Origin: Mesorhizobium sp. L-8-3
Lineage (GTDB): Bacteria; Pseudomonadota; Alphaproteobacteria; Rhizobiales; Rhizobiaceae
Assembly (NCBI RefSeq): GCF_016756615.1
Contig: NZ_AP023262.1
Span: 4,651,501-4,715,500 of the forward strand
Direction: 5' to 3'
DNA length: 64,000 nucleotides
Of this stretch, positions 1 through 8,189 are shown piece by piece. The position numbers and the translations under genes were made by a program. Under the pieces are notes generated by a model that did no database searches, had not been told where the DNA came from, and was given only the letters and a program-made list of their open reading frames with translations. Each line of letters opens with the position of its first letter. Positions within the stretch are counted from its first letter, which is position 1.

Positions 1-552
1 GCGGAAGACAAAATCGACGAGTTGGCGATACTGCAGAAGCAAATCGCTCGGCAACGGATAGACACGGAGGCTACGCTCACCAGTGAGGAGTGTGTCCGCT
101 GCCAGTCCTTCGCCGACCATTTCTTCGATGGATACGCAAATCTCTATCGACATCCATCGGGGCTCCAGAACATTCCGATGGTCGCGACCCGGACCCAGAA
201 TGACAAGCGAGCCCGGCTCGACCTCATTGCCGCACCAGGTCTTGGCTCCGAGACATACGACAAAAACCAGGGTGCCTTCGTTTATGGCCGAGACATCGGT
301 CAACTTGCGGTCAAGAGCGAGCCGGCTGAGGATCAGCTGCCCCCCGAGATCGATACTGTCCCAGTCTATATGGAGGCACCCTGCACCCAACTGAACAGGT
401 AGCGTGTCCCAGCCCGTGAGTTGTTGGCGGAACTGCTCGATGTCCGTAAGCCGTAGCCTGAGTGCTTCGCCCTCCATGACATTGCCTCGCTTTTCCGCGG
501 GTCGGATCGTTTCCGAAATCGGATAGCCGAACGGTCGGTCCCTTTCTAACAT
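1..552 (-). CDS. AraC-type transcriptional regulator, N-terminal part (partial)
   Basis: The reverse strand reads open from an ATG at 552 to the window edge, about 184 codons, and must continue to the left. The visible part resembles the beta-rich N-terminal sensing domain of AraC regulators of the AraC-binding-like type, with an ILGPGRDH-like stretch and a following SIEEMVGEGL segment. The DNA-binding HTH domain would be off the window, so the family call rests on the N-terminal half only. A second start at 477 (MEGEALRLR) has a better ribosome site (AGCGAGG) and may be the true one. The gene is divergent from the SMR exporter pair that starts 79 bp away, so it may control those genes; that is inference from position. 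Confidence 0.6.
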   Translation of the reverse strand, partial: MLERDRPFGYPISETIRPAEKRGNVMEGEALRLRLTDIEQFRQQLTGWDTLPVQLGAGCLHIDWDSIDLGGQLILSRLALDRKLTDVSAINEGTLVFVVCLGAKTWCGNEVEPGSLVILGPGRDHRNVLEPRWMSIEICVSIEEMVGEGLAADTLLTGERSLRVYPLPSDLLLQYRQLVDFVFR

Positions 553-585
553 GAAGACGTCAATGTGATGCAATGTTTTCCATCG

Positions 586-608
586 GCCACTGCTTCGGCA
601 GTATTGGC
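586..608 (+). other. stable UUCG-type hairpin before the SMR pair
   Basis: CTGC-TTCG-GCAG forms a hairpin with a UUCG tetraloop. A second stem, GCCA with TGGC, closes below it across a 3-base bulge. It lies in the leader of the SMR genes, about 23 bases before the first start. A guanidine riboswitch would fit Gdx exporters, but the ACGR loops of guanidine-II hairpins are absent and the leader is too short for guanidine-I. Function unknown. Confidence 0.3.
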
Positions 609-631
609 GAACACCATCGGGATTGCATGTA

Positions 632-1003
632 ATGGCCTGGGCCTACCTGTTAATTGCCTCCTTTGTGGAGATAGGCTGGGCAATCGGCCTGAAATTCACC
701 GCGGGCTTCACCCAACTTGTCCCATCGGTGGCCGTCGGCGTCGGCATCATCCTCAGCTTCTATCTGGTGGCCCGCGCGGCCAAGGAAATCCCGATCGGTA
801 CTGCCTACGGGATATTCGTGGGGATCGGTGCGGGCGGGACGGGCGCTGTCGCCGTACTGGCCTTCGGCGAGCCGGCCAATCTGGCTCGGATGCTCAGCCT
901 CGCCGCGATCGTCGTTGGCGTCGTCGGCCTCAAGCTGTTCGGGGCGGCCGCTGAAAAGCTAGCCCTCGAAGCGGCGGATCATTCCGGTAGGGCACTGCGT
1001 TGA
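632..1003 (+). CDS. SMR family efflux protein, Gdx/SugE-like, first of a pair
   Basis: Small multidrug resistance family protein of 123 residues with four predicted membrane helices. It has the essential glutamate of helix 1 at E13 (FVEIGWA) and the GLKFTAGFT segment typical of the Gdx/SugE branch, which exports guanidinium or quaternary ammonium compounds in exchange for protons. Its C-terminal tail is about 18 residues longer than usual. The ATG at 632 is preferred over a TTG at 623 because family members begin MxW. The stop overlaps the start of the next SMR gene by 4 bases, so the two are probably translated together and form a heterodimeric pump like YkkCD/GdnCD. Confidence 0.85.
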   Translation: MAWAYLLIASFVEIGWAIGLKFTAGFTQLVPSVAVGVGIILSFYLVARAAKEIPIGTAYGIFVGIGAGGTGAVAVLAFGEPANLARMLSLAAIVVGVVGLKLFGAAAEKLALEAADHSGRALR

Positions 1004-1314
1004 TCTGGGCTCAACTGATCCTCGCCGGGCTGCTTGAAGTGGTCGGCGCTGTAGGGCTCAAATACACCGAAGGATTCACGCGGCCCGGCTTCACGGCGAT
1101 CGTCGTCGTCTCCTTGGCCACCAGCTTCTATCTCTTGTCGGGCGCGGCAGAGATCATACCGATCGGGACCGCCTATTCGGTCTGGACCGGAATCGGGGCG
1201 GCCGGAACGGTCGTCTACGGAATCTTCTTTCTTGGCGAATCTGCGGGGATCGGTCGACTCGCCAGCCTGCTTTTGGTGATCGGCGGGGCGGTGGGCATGA
1301 AGCTTTTTTCCTGA
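1000..1314 (+). CDS. SMR family efflux protein, Gdx/SugE-like, second of a pair
   Basis: Second SMR subunit, 104 residues, the usual family length, with four hydrophobic helices. It keeps E13 in helix 1, GLKYTEGFTR after it, and GTAYSVWTGIGAAG in helix 3, which is very close to SugE/Gdx. The start is a TTG whose last two bases are in the preceding stop codon (TTGA overlap), a classic translational coupling arrangement. Paired Gdx subunits usually sit in opposite membrane orientations, so this protein and its partner are expected to form one heterodimer. The substrate (guanidinium versus quaternary amines) cannot be decided from sequence. Confidence 0.88.
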   Translation: MIWAQLILAGLLEVVGAVGLKYTEGFTRPGFTAIVVVSLATSFYLLSGAAEIIPIGTAYSVWTGIGAAGTVVYGIFFLGESAGIGRLASLLLVIGGAVGMKLFS

Positions 1315-1361
1315 AGACGCGATAGTATATCAAGTAGTGCGGGAGCGAACAGGAGGAGTAG

Positions 1362-1736
1362 ATGTTTCTCAGAGGTCGGCGGAGATTCTCATTTCTGCGG
1401 CCGCTGCTCATCATGTTCATGATCGCGTTTCTTGTTCAGATCGGACTGTTCATCTTTTCGTTCATTACGTTCGAGACCTGGCAAGAGCGTGCCCATTTCG
1501 GTGACAGCTTCGGCTTCATCAGCGCGGCTTTTTCTGGTTTCGCGCTTTGCGGGATCATCTATTCGCTCGCTTTCCAACTGAGCGAGCAGGTTCGGCAACG
1601 ACGCAATGCACGTGCCTTGATCGATTCCGACCTCAGACTCAGGGAGGCTCTCATTAACGCGCTTGAGGCGCAAACCGGTGAACTCAAGGCCATGCGGGAA
1701 ACGCTGGGCAAGCTCTTGCTACGGCAACATCCATGA
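1362..1736 (+). CDS. small membrane protein with C-terminal coiled coil, unknown function
   Basis: A 124-residue protein I cannot assign to a named family. A basic N-terminus is followed by a strongly hydrophobic helix (about 12-35), a second weaker helix (about 50-68) and a charged, heptad-like C-terminal half (about 70-120) that is probably a coiled coil. The start has an excellent ribosome site, AGGAGGAG. Its stop overlaps the start of the downstream DUF502 gene by 4 bases (ATGA), so the two are almost certainly co-translated and may interact in the inner membrane. Confidence 0.7.
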   Translation: MFLRGRRRFSFLRPLLIMFMIAFLVQIGLFIFSFITFETWQERAHFGDSFGFISAAFSGFALCGIIYSLAFQLSEQVRQRRNARALIDSDLRLREALINALEAQTGELKAMRETLGKLLLRQHP

Positions 1737-2413
1737 CAGGCGCCATCGTCGGCCATATCCTGAGGTCGGTCGCCGCCGGCATGCTCGTCGTGCTGCCGAT
1801 CGTGCTCACCGTCCTGATCATCACCTGGTCGGCCAATCTGATCCTCGAACTGACAGGTCCCGGCAGCGTGATCGGGGGCATCCTGTCCGCCGTCGGGCTC
1901 GTGCTCGTCTCCGGTCAACTTTCCGCCTATCTGGTCGGCACGCTCGTCGTGCTGCTCGCCCTCTATCTCCTCGGACAGTTCGTCACGTTACGGCTCTACC
2001 GGCATGTCGGAATCGTGCTCGATCGAACGATCGTCCGGGTGCCGCTCGTCGGCAGTATCTACCGCCTGACGAACCGGTTCGTAGGACTGCTGGACCGCAG
2101 CGACGACGCCAACTTGAAGTCGATGAGCCCGGTATGGTGCTTTCTCGGCGGCGAGACAGGTCCGGTGGTGCTCGCCCTGATGCCGACCGCGGAGCCCTTG
2201 GAGATTGAGGGGAGGACCTATCGGGTCATTCTGATACCCAGCGCGCCGGTTCCTGTTGGCGGCGGGTTGGTCTTCGTGCCCGCCGAATGGATCCGGCCGG
2301 CCGCGTTCGGAATCGAGGGCCTGGCCAACATATACATTTCAATGGGAGCCACCGCTTCCCAATTCGTCAAATCACCGACGGCAGGCGCATCGACCGAACA
2401 GTCGGCACGGTAG
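1733..2413 (+). CDS. DUF502 family membrane protein
   Basis: A 226-residue inner-membrane protein of the DUF502 family. Two N-terminal helices (about 9-32 and 62-85) precede a conserved region with RVPLVGSIYRLTNRFV, the usual DUF502 landmark, and a soluble C-terminal domain with VPVGGGLVFVPAEWI. The family has no firm biochemical role. Translation is coupled to the upstream coiled-coil membrane protein by an ATGA overlap. No strong ribosome site is seen of its own, which fits coupling. Confidence 0.8.
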   Translation: MTGAIVGHILRSVAAGMLVVLPIVLTVLIITWSANLILELTGPGSVIGGILSAVGLVLVSGQLSAYLVGTLVVLLALYLLGQFVTLRLYRHVGIVLDRTIVRVPLVGSIYRLTNRFVGLLDRSDDANLKSMSPVWCFLGGETGPVVLALMPTAEPLEIEGRTYRVILIPSAPVPVGGGLVFVPAEWIRPAAFGIEGLANIYISMGATASQFVKSPTAGASTEQSAR

Positions 2414-2571
2414 CGCGGCAATCACGGATGGTTGATGTCGACCGGAAAGAATGCGCCCCTTCCGATTTCGGACAGCGCAGCTGCGTCGGCTGTGTAGAAT
2501 TATCGCCAGAGAAAACAGGTGCGGCGAAGTCCTCGTCCCATCGTCGAGCGCACGCAAGAAGGAGATCGAAC

Positions 2572-2787
2572 GTGAAATTCGCGGATTTCTGGAAACGAAC
2601 CGTTCTGCTCGTCGCATTGGGCAGCTCGATCATCAGCGTGGAGAGCGTTGGTTTTGCCCCCAATGCCCATGCGGGCTTCGGTTCTTTTCTCGCCGGCGGG
2701 ATCGTGGGTGGTGTGATCGGGGCGGCCGCGGCATCGAGGCCGAGGGTCTACTACACTCCCTCGCGAAACTATTCTCGGTGCCGATGA
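2572..2787 (+). CDS. small secreted glycine-rich protein
   Basis: A 71-residue protein from a GTG start with ribosome site AAGGAG eight bases upstream. It has a clear Sec signal peptide (WKR, hydrophobic core, cleavage after NAHA) and a short mature part with a glycine-zipper-like GGIVGGVIGAAAA segment, ending in a basic tyrosine-rich tail. No family recognised beyond glycine-zipper surface proteins. It is the first of several small exported proteins in a row, and the glycine zipper suggests outer-membrane association. Confidence 0.6.
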   Translation: MKFADFWKRTVLLVALGSSIISVESVGFAPNAHAGFGSFLAGGIVGGVIGAAAASRPRVYYTPSRNYSRCR

Positions 2788-2858
2788 GTCGAGTAGCGAA
2801 GCACTAACTGGCTAGTCACGATAGCAACGCAAAGATGTTGAGCAGTGGAGGTGCCGCC

Positions 2859-3320
2859 ATGAAGCGCCGAACCCGGGTTAATCTTCTCGCCGCATGTTTT
2901 GTTCCTGTAGTCGGTGCATCGCACTCCGATGCGCTGGCTCAGGCCGATCCGCCGGATGTGAACGATTTGCCGGTGCTCCTGTGCGACCTCGAAACGTCGG
3001 TCGCCTGCAAACCGGGGGGCTCGGAATGCGAGAGCCTCAAGGATCTCGACGGGGAGCCATTGCCGATCAAGATCACCGTCGACGCCCCGAGCAGCGTCGC
3101 CACCTACCCCGGGAAAGACGGGTTTCCCTCGACGAGCACGATCGGCACGGCAGCCCGTTTGGGCAACCAACTCATCCTCCAGGGCATGGATGGTATCGCC
3201 AGCTGGCAGATGCTGGTGCACGAGCCCCCGGAGGCGAAGGCGGACCTAGTCATGTCTCTCTCGGTCGCCGTGGCAGAGGCCGTGACCGTCGGCTTCGGCC
3301 GCTGCCGGATACGCGAGTAG
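2859..3320 (+). CDS. secreted protein of unknown function
   Basis: A 153-residue protein with an N-terminal signal peptide (MKRRTRVNLLA, cleavage probably after ALA). The ATG at 2859 is chosen over 2835 because GGAGGTG sits just upstream of it. The mature protein holds paired cysteines (LLCDLETSVACKPG and SECESL) and one near the end (FGRCR), consistent with periplasmic disulfides. No named domain is recognised. It is flanked by other small secreted proteins on the same strand. Confidence 0.6.
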   Translation: MKRRTRVNLLAACFVPVVGASHSDALAQADPPDVNDLPVLLCDLETSVACKPGGSECESLKDLDGEPLPIKITVDAPSSVATYPGKDGFPSTSTIGTAARLGNQLILQGMDGIASWQMLVHEPPEAKADLVMSLSVAVAEAVTVGFGRCRIRE

Positions 3321-3345
3321 TACCTGACTCTAGCGAGAGGCTCCG

Positions 3346-3681
3346 ATGAAATCGAAGACTTCTTTTGCGACCCGGGCCGTACTGATCTCGGCGGTTGTCT
3401 TGAATTTCGCGCTCACCGGGGCCGTGGCGGGATCACCAGCCGAATGCGATCATTACGCGCGGCTATACACCTCACACTGTGCACCGAGGGGCGGCGTCCT
3501 GGGCGGAGCCCTCTCTGGCGCATTCGGCGGTGGGATTTTCGGCGGCAGGTGGGGCTGGGGTCGTGATCCCGCCGTTGGGGCAATCTTCGACGGCATCGCC
3601 GGCGGTGCGCGCCACGCGAACTCCTACGACGCGGCATACAGCGATGCCTATCACGCCTGCCTGGCAGGTCGAAGGGGCTAA
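3346..3681 (+). CDS. glycine-zipper secreted protein
   Basis: A 111-residue protein with a signal peptide (cleavage after GAVAG or near it) and a mature part containing GGVLGGALSGAFGGGIFGG, a glycine-zipper pattern, then GGARHANSYDAAYSDAYHAC. The tail resembles rhizobial BA14K-like or YMGG-type envelope proteins, but I do not claim either family. Three cysteines may form disulfides. It follows the previous secreted protein by 25 bases and is probably co-transcribed. Confidence 0.6.
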   Translation: MKSKTSFATRAVLISAVVLNFALTGAVAGSPAECDHYARLYTSHCAPRGGVLGGALSGAFGGGIFGGRWGWGRDPAVGAIFDGIAGGARHANSYDAAYSDAYHACLAGRRG

Positions 3682-3701
3682 ATATCGGAGGACAGTCTCA
3701 A

Positions 3702-3997
3702 TGACGAGGCCAGCCCCGCCTACATTGATCGCACTGGAGGTCGCGCTCTTCGCGAACGGTGGTTCATTCGCTCAGGAATCCGAAAGCACCGATCTCATTG
3801 CGATCAGTTGCAACGACGTGATGCGGCAGACCGATCGAGATCGTAAGCGACCATCGCCCTACTGCACGGCGTCATGCTCGGAAAGAACCAGACGACGGTC
3901 ATCGATGTCACTGCGCTTGCCGTGATCACGGACAAGATCGTCGTGCCTCGACAAGCCGCGCGGCAAGGCAATGGACGTGCTCATAAGAAACGACTGA
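3702..3997 (+). pseudogene. HdeA-like acid-stress chaperone gene with two frameshifts
   Basis: Three adjoining reading frames together spell an HdeA-family protein. Frame one gives a signal peptide and SCNDVMRQTDRDR. A second frame then gives TIALLHGVMLGKNQTTVIDV. From about 3944 a third frame gives CLDKPRGKAMDVLIRND and the stop at 3995. The two family cysteines, in SCNDV and in CLDKP, fall in different frames, so the disulfide-bonded product cannot be made as read. The shifts lie near 3840 and near 3940. A ribosome site (CGGAGGAC) precedes the ATG. Either the gene is decaying or the sequence has two indel errors. Confidence 0.72.
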
Positions 3998-4061
3998 CGG
4001 GTCGTCCTATCCCGAGCGAAGGCAACGACTACCCCAAAGCTCAAGACAGAGGAGGAACGCC

Positions 4062-4183
4062 ATGACCAGCAAGCTGCAACGAGAGTCGGCGATCGGCGAA
4101 GTTCGTCCGGAAATGAACCTGAGACGCCGCGACCTGCTGCTCAGCGGCGCGTCGCTGCTTGGGCGTCAGCGCTTTCCGCCGGC
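4062..4183 (+). pseudogene. frameshifted Tat signal region of the arylsulfatase
   Basis: An ATG at 4062 with ribosome site GGAGGAACGCC opens a frame encoding a twin-arginine signal start (RRRDLLLSGASLL). At about 4163 that frame departs from the arylsulfatase frame. Restoring one base there would give SLLGASALSAG and run straight into the enzyme, so a single-base deletion separates export signal and enzyme. As it stands the enzyme could only begin internally, at a GTG at 4184, without its signal. Confidence 0.65.
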
Positions 4184-5713
4184 GTGTCGACCACTTCGGT
4201 ACAGCCGGCGAGAGCGCAAGCGGGCGCTGGCAGTCCGAACATCCGGGTCATCTGGGGCGACGATATCGGCATCACGAATATCAGCCACAACAACCGCGGC
4301 CTTATGGGCTACATGACGCCGAACATCGATCGCATCGCGCAAGAGGGCCTTGCCTTCACCGACTACTACGGCCAGCAATCCTGCACCGCCGGTCGCGCCG
4401 CCTTCATCGGCGGAAATGTTCCCATCCGCACGGGCATGACCAAGGTCGGGCTGCCTGGCGCAGAACAGGGCTGGCAGAAATCGGACGTTACCATTGCGAC
4501 CGTGATGAAGGGCCAGGGCTACGCCACAGGGCAGTTCGGCAAGAACCATGTCGGCGACCGCGACGAGCACCTGCCGACGATGCACGGATTCGACGAGTTC
4601 TTCGGCAATCTCTATCATCTCAACGCCGAGGAGGAACCCGAGAATCGGGACTACCCCAAGGATGCGGAGTTTCGCAAGAAATTCGGTCCGCGCGGCGTCA
4701 TCCGCGCGAAAGCGAACCCTGACGGGACCCAGACGGTCGAGGACACTGGGCCGCTCACCAAGAAGCGCATGGAGACCGTGGACGAGGAGACGCTCGCCGC
4801 GGCCGTCGACTTCATCAAGCGCCAGCATGCCGCCGGCACACCGTTCTTCTGCTGGTGGAACGGCACGCGCATGCACTTCCGCACCCATGTCAAGAATGAA
4901 CATGAGGGCATCTCCGGCCCGAGCGGCAATGAATATCATGACGGCATGGTCGAACATGACATGCATGTGGGGGAGTTGCTCAAGCTGCTGGACGATCTCG
5001 GCATCGCCAACAACACGATCGTCTTCTACTCGACCGACAACGGGCCCCACTACAACACGTGGCCGGACGCCGCAAACACACCGTTCCGTAGCGAGAAGAA
5101 CTCGAACTGGGAAGGCGCCTATCGCGTGCCCGCCTTTGTGCGCTGGCCTGGACAGTTCCCGGCCGGCGTGACGCTCACTGGCATCGTCGCGCATGAGGAC
5201 TGGCTGCCAACTTTCGCCGCGGCGGCTGGCGCGCAGGACATCAAGGAAAAGCTGCGCGAAGGCGTGGAACTGAACGGTCGCGCATACCGCAACTATATCG
5301 ACGGCTACAACATGCTCGACTACTTCGGCGGCAAGGTGCAAGTGTCGCCACGCAGTGAGTTTGTCTACGTCAACGACACCGGCCAGATCGTGGCGATGCG
5401 CTACGACGACTGGAAGGCGGTGTTCCTGGAGAACCGGGGCCAGGCGTTCGAGGTCTGGCGCGAACCGTTCCAGGTCCTTCGTATACCACTGCTCTTCAAT
5501 CTGCGGCGCGACCCCTATGAGCGCGCCCAGCACAACTCGAACACCTACAATGACTGGTTCCTGGACCGGGCCTTTGTTCTCGTCCCGATGCAGCAATTCG
5601 CTGGCCAGTTCCTTATGACGATGGCGGAGTATCCACCCAGCCAGGTACCTGGTTCGTTCAACCTGGAGAATGTGCAGAAGCAGATTGAAGCTGCCGTAGC
5701 GGGCGGCGGCTAA
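4184..5713 (+). CDS. sulfatase (arylsulfatase family), export signal out of frame
   Basis: Alkaline phosphatase superfamily sulfatase, 509 residues from the in-frame GTG. The metal-binding aspartates are in IWGDDIG (D26, D27 in this numbering). The formylglycine site is C67 in SCTAGR, with R71 in place, a variant of the usual CxPSR. DNGPHYNTW and HEDWLPTFAA are later sulfatase landmarks. It should hydrolyse sulfate esters in the periplasm, but its Tat signal lies upstream in another frame (see 4062-4183), so export and perhaps function are doubtful. A HAD phosphatase and an HlyD protein follow on the same strand. Confidence 0.82.
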   Translation: MSTTSVQPARAQAGAGSPNIRVIWGDDIGITNISHNNRGLMGYMTPNIDRIAQEGLAFTDYYGQQSCTAGRAAFIGGNVPIRTGMTKVGLPGAEQGWQKSDVTIATVMKGQGYATGQFGKNHVGDRDEHLPTMHGFDEFFGNLYHLNAEEEPENRDYPKDAEFRKKFGPRGVIRAKANPDGTQTVEDTGPLTKKRMETVDEETLAAAVDFIKRQHAAGTPFFCWWNGTRMHFRTHVKNEHEGISGPSGNEYHDGMVEHDMHVGELLKLLDDLGIANNTIVFYSTDNGPHYNTWPDAANTPFRSEKNSNWEGAYRVPAFVRWPGQFPAGVTLTGIVAHEDWLPTFAAAAGAQDIKEKLREGVELNGRAYRNYIDGYNMLDYFGGKVQVSPRSEFVYVNDTGQIVAMRYDDWKAVFLENRGQAFEVWREPFQVLRIPLLFNLRRDPYERAQHNSNTYNDWFLDRAFVLVPMQQFAGQFLMTMAEYPPSQVPGSFNLENVQKQIEAAVAGGG

Positions 5714-5962
5714 CGCTGTGCCGCTGTCGGGTCGCCCCGTCTTTATGGCGGCGACCCGGCACTCCGTGCAAGGCGACCAAGGCAGCTCCCATCTGCGCTC
5801 CGAATTGTTGGCGGCGCTACCGCCCGCCATCGCGTATGGCGCAACCCATTGATACCGCGATTCCGCACTTGAGTTGAGATGTGTAGTTCGCCTGAATACG
5901 TCCGGACCGGATCAGTAGCGGCAAAAACGTACCAAATGCGAAACCACACAGGGAAAACGACG

Positions 5963-6961
5963 ATGAGATATGCTCTCAGGGTTGCCTGCGGCTTTTGCCT
6001 TTCGGTCGCTGCGATCGCATCCCTCGTGGGTGCGGCTTGCGCGGATGCGCTGCCATCGTGGAACGACGGCAGATCGAAGGCGGCGATCATTAATTTCGTC
6101 ACCGCGGTGACGAGCGAGGGCGACGCCCGATTCGTGCCCGTGGGCGAACGGATGGCGGTATTCGACAATGACGGCACGCTTTGGTCCGAGCAGCCAGCCT
6201 ATTTCCAGCTGACATTCGCGCTCGATCGCATAAACGCGCTCGCGCCGCAGCATCCCGAATGGAAAGGCCAGGAACCGTTCAAGTCGATCCTGGCCGGGGA
6301 CTTCGAGGGGATGGCCGCGACAGGCGAGAAGGGCGCAGTCGAACTCATCATGGCGAGCCATGCCGGAACGACGACGGACGAATTCACAGCCGTCGTCAAG
6401 GACTGGTTCGCCACGGCCCGGCATCCGCGCTTCGATCGGCCTTACAACGAGATCATCTTCCAGCCGATGGTGGAATTGCTGGAATACCTGCGCGCCAACG
6501 GCTTCCGGACCTACATCGTCTCGGGCGGCGGTATCGAATTCATGCGGCCCATGACGGAATCGATGTACGGCATTCCGCCGGCGCAGGTTGTTGGCAGCAG
6601 CATCGTCACCAGATACGAACTGGACGGCGACACGCCCGTGCTGAGGCGGGAAGCCGAGTTCGACTTCATCGACGACGGCCCCGGCAAACCCGTCGGGATC
6701 AACACGTTCATCGGCGCCAGGCCGATCTTCGTGGCGGGAAATTCCGACGGCGACTACGAAATGATGCGCTGGGTGACCGCCGGGGAGGGACCCCGTTTCG
6801 GCTTGATCGTGCATCATACCGACGCTGAACGCGAATGGGCCTATGACCGCAAATCGTCGTTCGGAAAGCTCGACAAGGCCCTCACCGAGGCCGCGCAGCG
6901 CGGCTGGCTGGTGGTCGACATGAAGGCGGACTGGCGCAAGGTCTTCCCGTTCGACAAATAG
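5963..6961 (+). CDS. periplasmic HAD-superfamily phosphatase
   Basis: A 332-residue HAD hydrolase with a signal peptide (RYALRVACGF, cleavage near ACA-DA). The nucleophile motif is FDNDGTLW (D68, with D70 as acid/base), motif II is IVSGGG, and motif IV is VAGNSDGDYEMM. Homologues are phosphoserine-phosphatase-like enzymes exported to the periplasm. The ATG at 5963 is chosen because the signal peptide starts there; an upstream in-frame ATG at 5879 would spoil it. It lies downstream of the sulfatase and upstream of an HlyD protein, a neighbourhood I have the impression recurs in rhizobia. The substrate is unknown. Confidence 0.8.
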   Translation: MRYALRVACGFCLSVAAIASLVGAACADALPSWNDGRSKAAIINFVTAVTSEGDARFVPVGERMAVFDNDGTLWSEQPAYFQLTFALDRINALAPQHPEWKGQEPFKSILAGDFEGMAATGEKGAVELIMASHAGTTTDEFTAVVKDWFATARHPRFDRPYNEIIFQPMVELLEYLRANGFRTYIVSGGGIEFMRPMTESMYGIPPAQVVGSSIVTRYELDGDTPVLRREAEFDFIDDGPGKPVGINTFIGARPIFVAGNSDGDYEMMRWVTAGEGPRFGLIVHHTDAEREWAYDRKSSFGKLDKALTEAAQRGWLVVDMKADWRKVFPFDK

Positions 6962-7062
6962 CAAAAGCCGAAGCTCGGGCGGCGCGAGCGAGGCCTGTGA
7001 TCGAGGATTCCCGAGAGGCCTTCGTGGAATTGACGAGATCTTCGAGGAAGTCGGTGTAACGC

Positions 7063-8172
7063 ATGCTGATCGCTATTGGCTTCTGCCTACTCGTCGTATG
7101 GCTTGTCTTCTTCAAATTCAAGCTGTTGCCGTGGAATTGGCCATGGCGGGTCATCACTGCCCTGACGATGGTCGTGATCGTCGGCGTCATTATCGCGCTG
7201 CTCAACCGCTATGCCCCTACGGGCCGTGTCACAGTTCTCGGGCGCGTTATCGAGATCACGCCCAACGTGACCGGAACAATCACGGATGTGCCGGTCAGCA
7301 CGAAAGTGATCGTCCCCAAGGGAACGGTCCTTTTCCGGATCGATCCGGCTCCATACGAAGCCAAGGTCAAGAAGCTCACTGCCGAGCTTGCTGCGGCGCG
7401 CCAGGCGGTCAAGCAGTTCGATGCGAATGCCGACGTCGCGCAAGCCGAGGTGGACGCGCTTCAAACTCGGCTTGCCCATGCCGAGACGCGGCGTGCGGAC
7501 ATGGAACGATTGGCGAAAGCCGACGCGGCGAGCGCGTTCCGACTGCAGGACGTCACAGCCGAGGCAAACCTCCTGACCGCCCAACTGATCGCCGCCCGCG
7601 CCAGGCTGACCAGCGCCGAACTTGCGCGCGACTCCACGATCGGCAGCAAGCACACGACGGTGTTGCAGATCGAGGCGCAGCTAGAGGACGCAGCATGGCA
7701 GCTCGGGCAGACCACAGTGCGCGCGCCTGCCGATGGTTACGCCACCCTGCTGCCGCTCGGCGTCGGCCACATGGCGACGCCGAACCGTGCGGCAATGTCT
7801 TTTATCGTCGCGGACGAGATCGCTCTGGTTGGCGTGTTTCCGCAGAACGGCTTTAGTGCGATCCGGCCCGGTGCGGCGGTCATGATCGTCTTTGCGGATC
7901 AACCTGGCTCGGTTCACAAGAGCACGGTCGAAACGGTCATCCGCGGCGTCGGAGAAGGCCAGCTGCTGGCCTCGGGCAACCTTGAGCGGGTCAGCGGTGC
8001 GGAAGCGACCAAGGAGTTTCCGGTACTCATCAATGTGCCGGAGGGGATCGATCCCGACCTGCTTCGCCCCGGCGTTTCCGGCAAGGCCACGGTCTTCGAC
8101 ACCAATGCGGGGGTCATCGGCAAGCTTGGCGAGGTCCTGATCCGCGTCGCGGCCGTGGGTGCCTACCTCTGA
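7063..8172 (+). CDS. HlyD-family membrane fusion protein
   Basis: A 369-residue periplasmic adaptor. Two N-terminal hydrophobic segments (about 1-18 and 27-46) are followed by a biotinyl-lipoyl half domain (TGTITDVPVSTKVIVPKGT), a coiled-coil hairpin (about 105-215, alanine/leucine heptads), the second lipoyl half (TTVRAPADGYA) and a beta-barrel domain. Such proteins connect an inner-membrane exporter to the envelope, but no partner transporter or outer-membrane channel is adjacent, so the cargo is unknown. The ribosome site is GAGGAAG. Confidence 0.82.
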   Translation: MLIAIGFCLLVVWLVFFKFKLLPWNWPWRVITALTMVVIVGVIIALLNRYAPTGRVTVLGRVIEITPNVTGTITDVPVSTKVIVPKGTVLFRIDPAPYEAKVKKLTAELAAARQAVKQFDANADVAQAEVDALQTRLAHAETRRADMERLAKADAASAFRLQDVTAEANLLTAQLIAARARLTSAELARDSTIGSKHTTVLQIEAQLEDAAWQLGQTTVRAPADGYATLLPLGVGHMATPNRAAMSFIVADEIALVGVFPQNGFSAIRPGAAVMIVFADQPGSVHKSTVETVIRGVGEGQLLASGNLERVSGAEATKEFPVLINVPEGIDPDLLRPGVSGKATVFDTNAGVIGKLGEVLIRVAAVGAYL

Positions 8173-8189
8173 CGCGTGCAAACTTCGGT

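Noticed and set aside
553..631. Guanidine riboswitch before the Gdx-like pair
   Set aside because: The leader is only about 80 bases and lacks the guanidine-I core and the ACGR loops of guanidine-II; only a UUCG hairpin is present.
4166..5830. Long reverse-strand open frame of 554 codons opposite the arylsulfatase
   Set aside because: It mirrors the codon pattern of the sulfatase gene, has no family resemblance and no ribosome site; such frames are common in GC-rich DNA.
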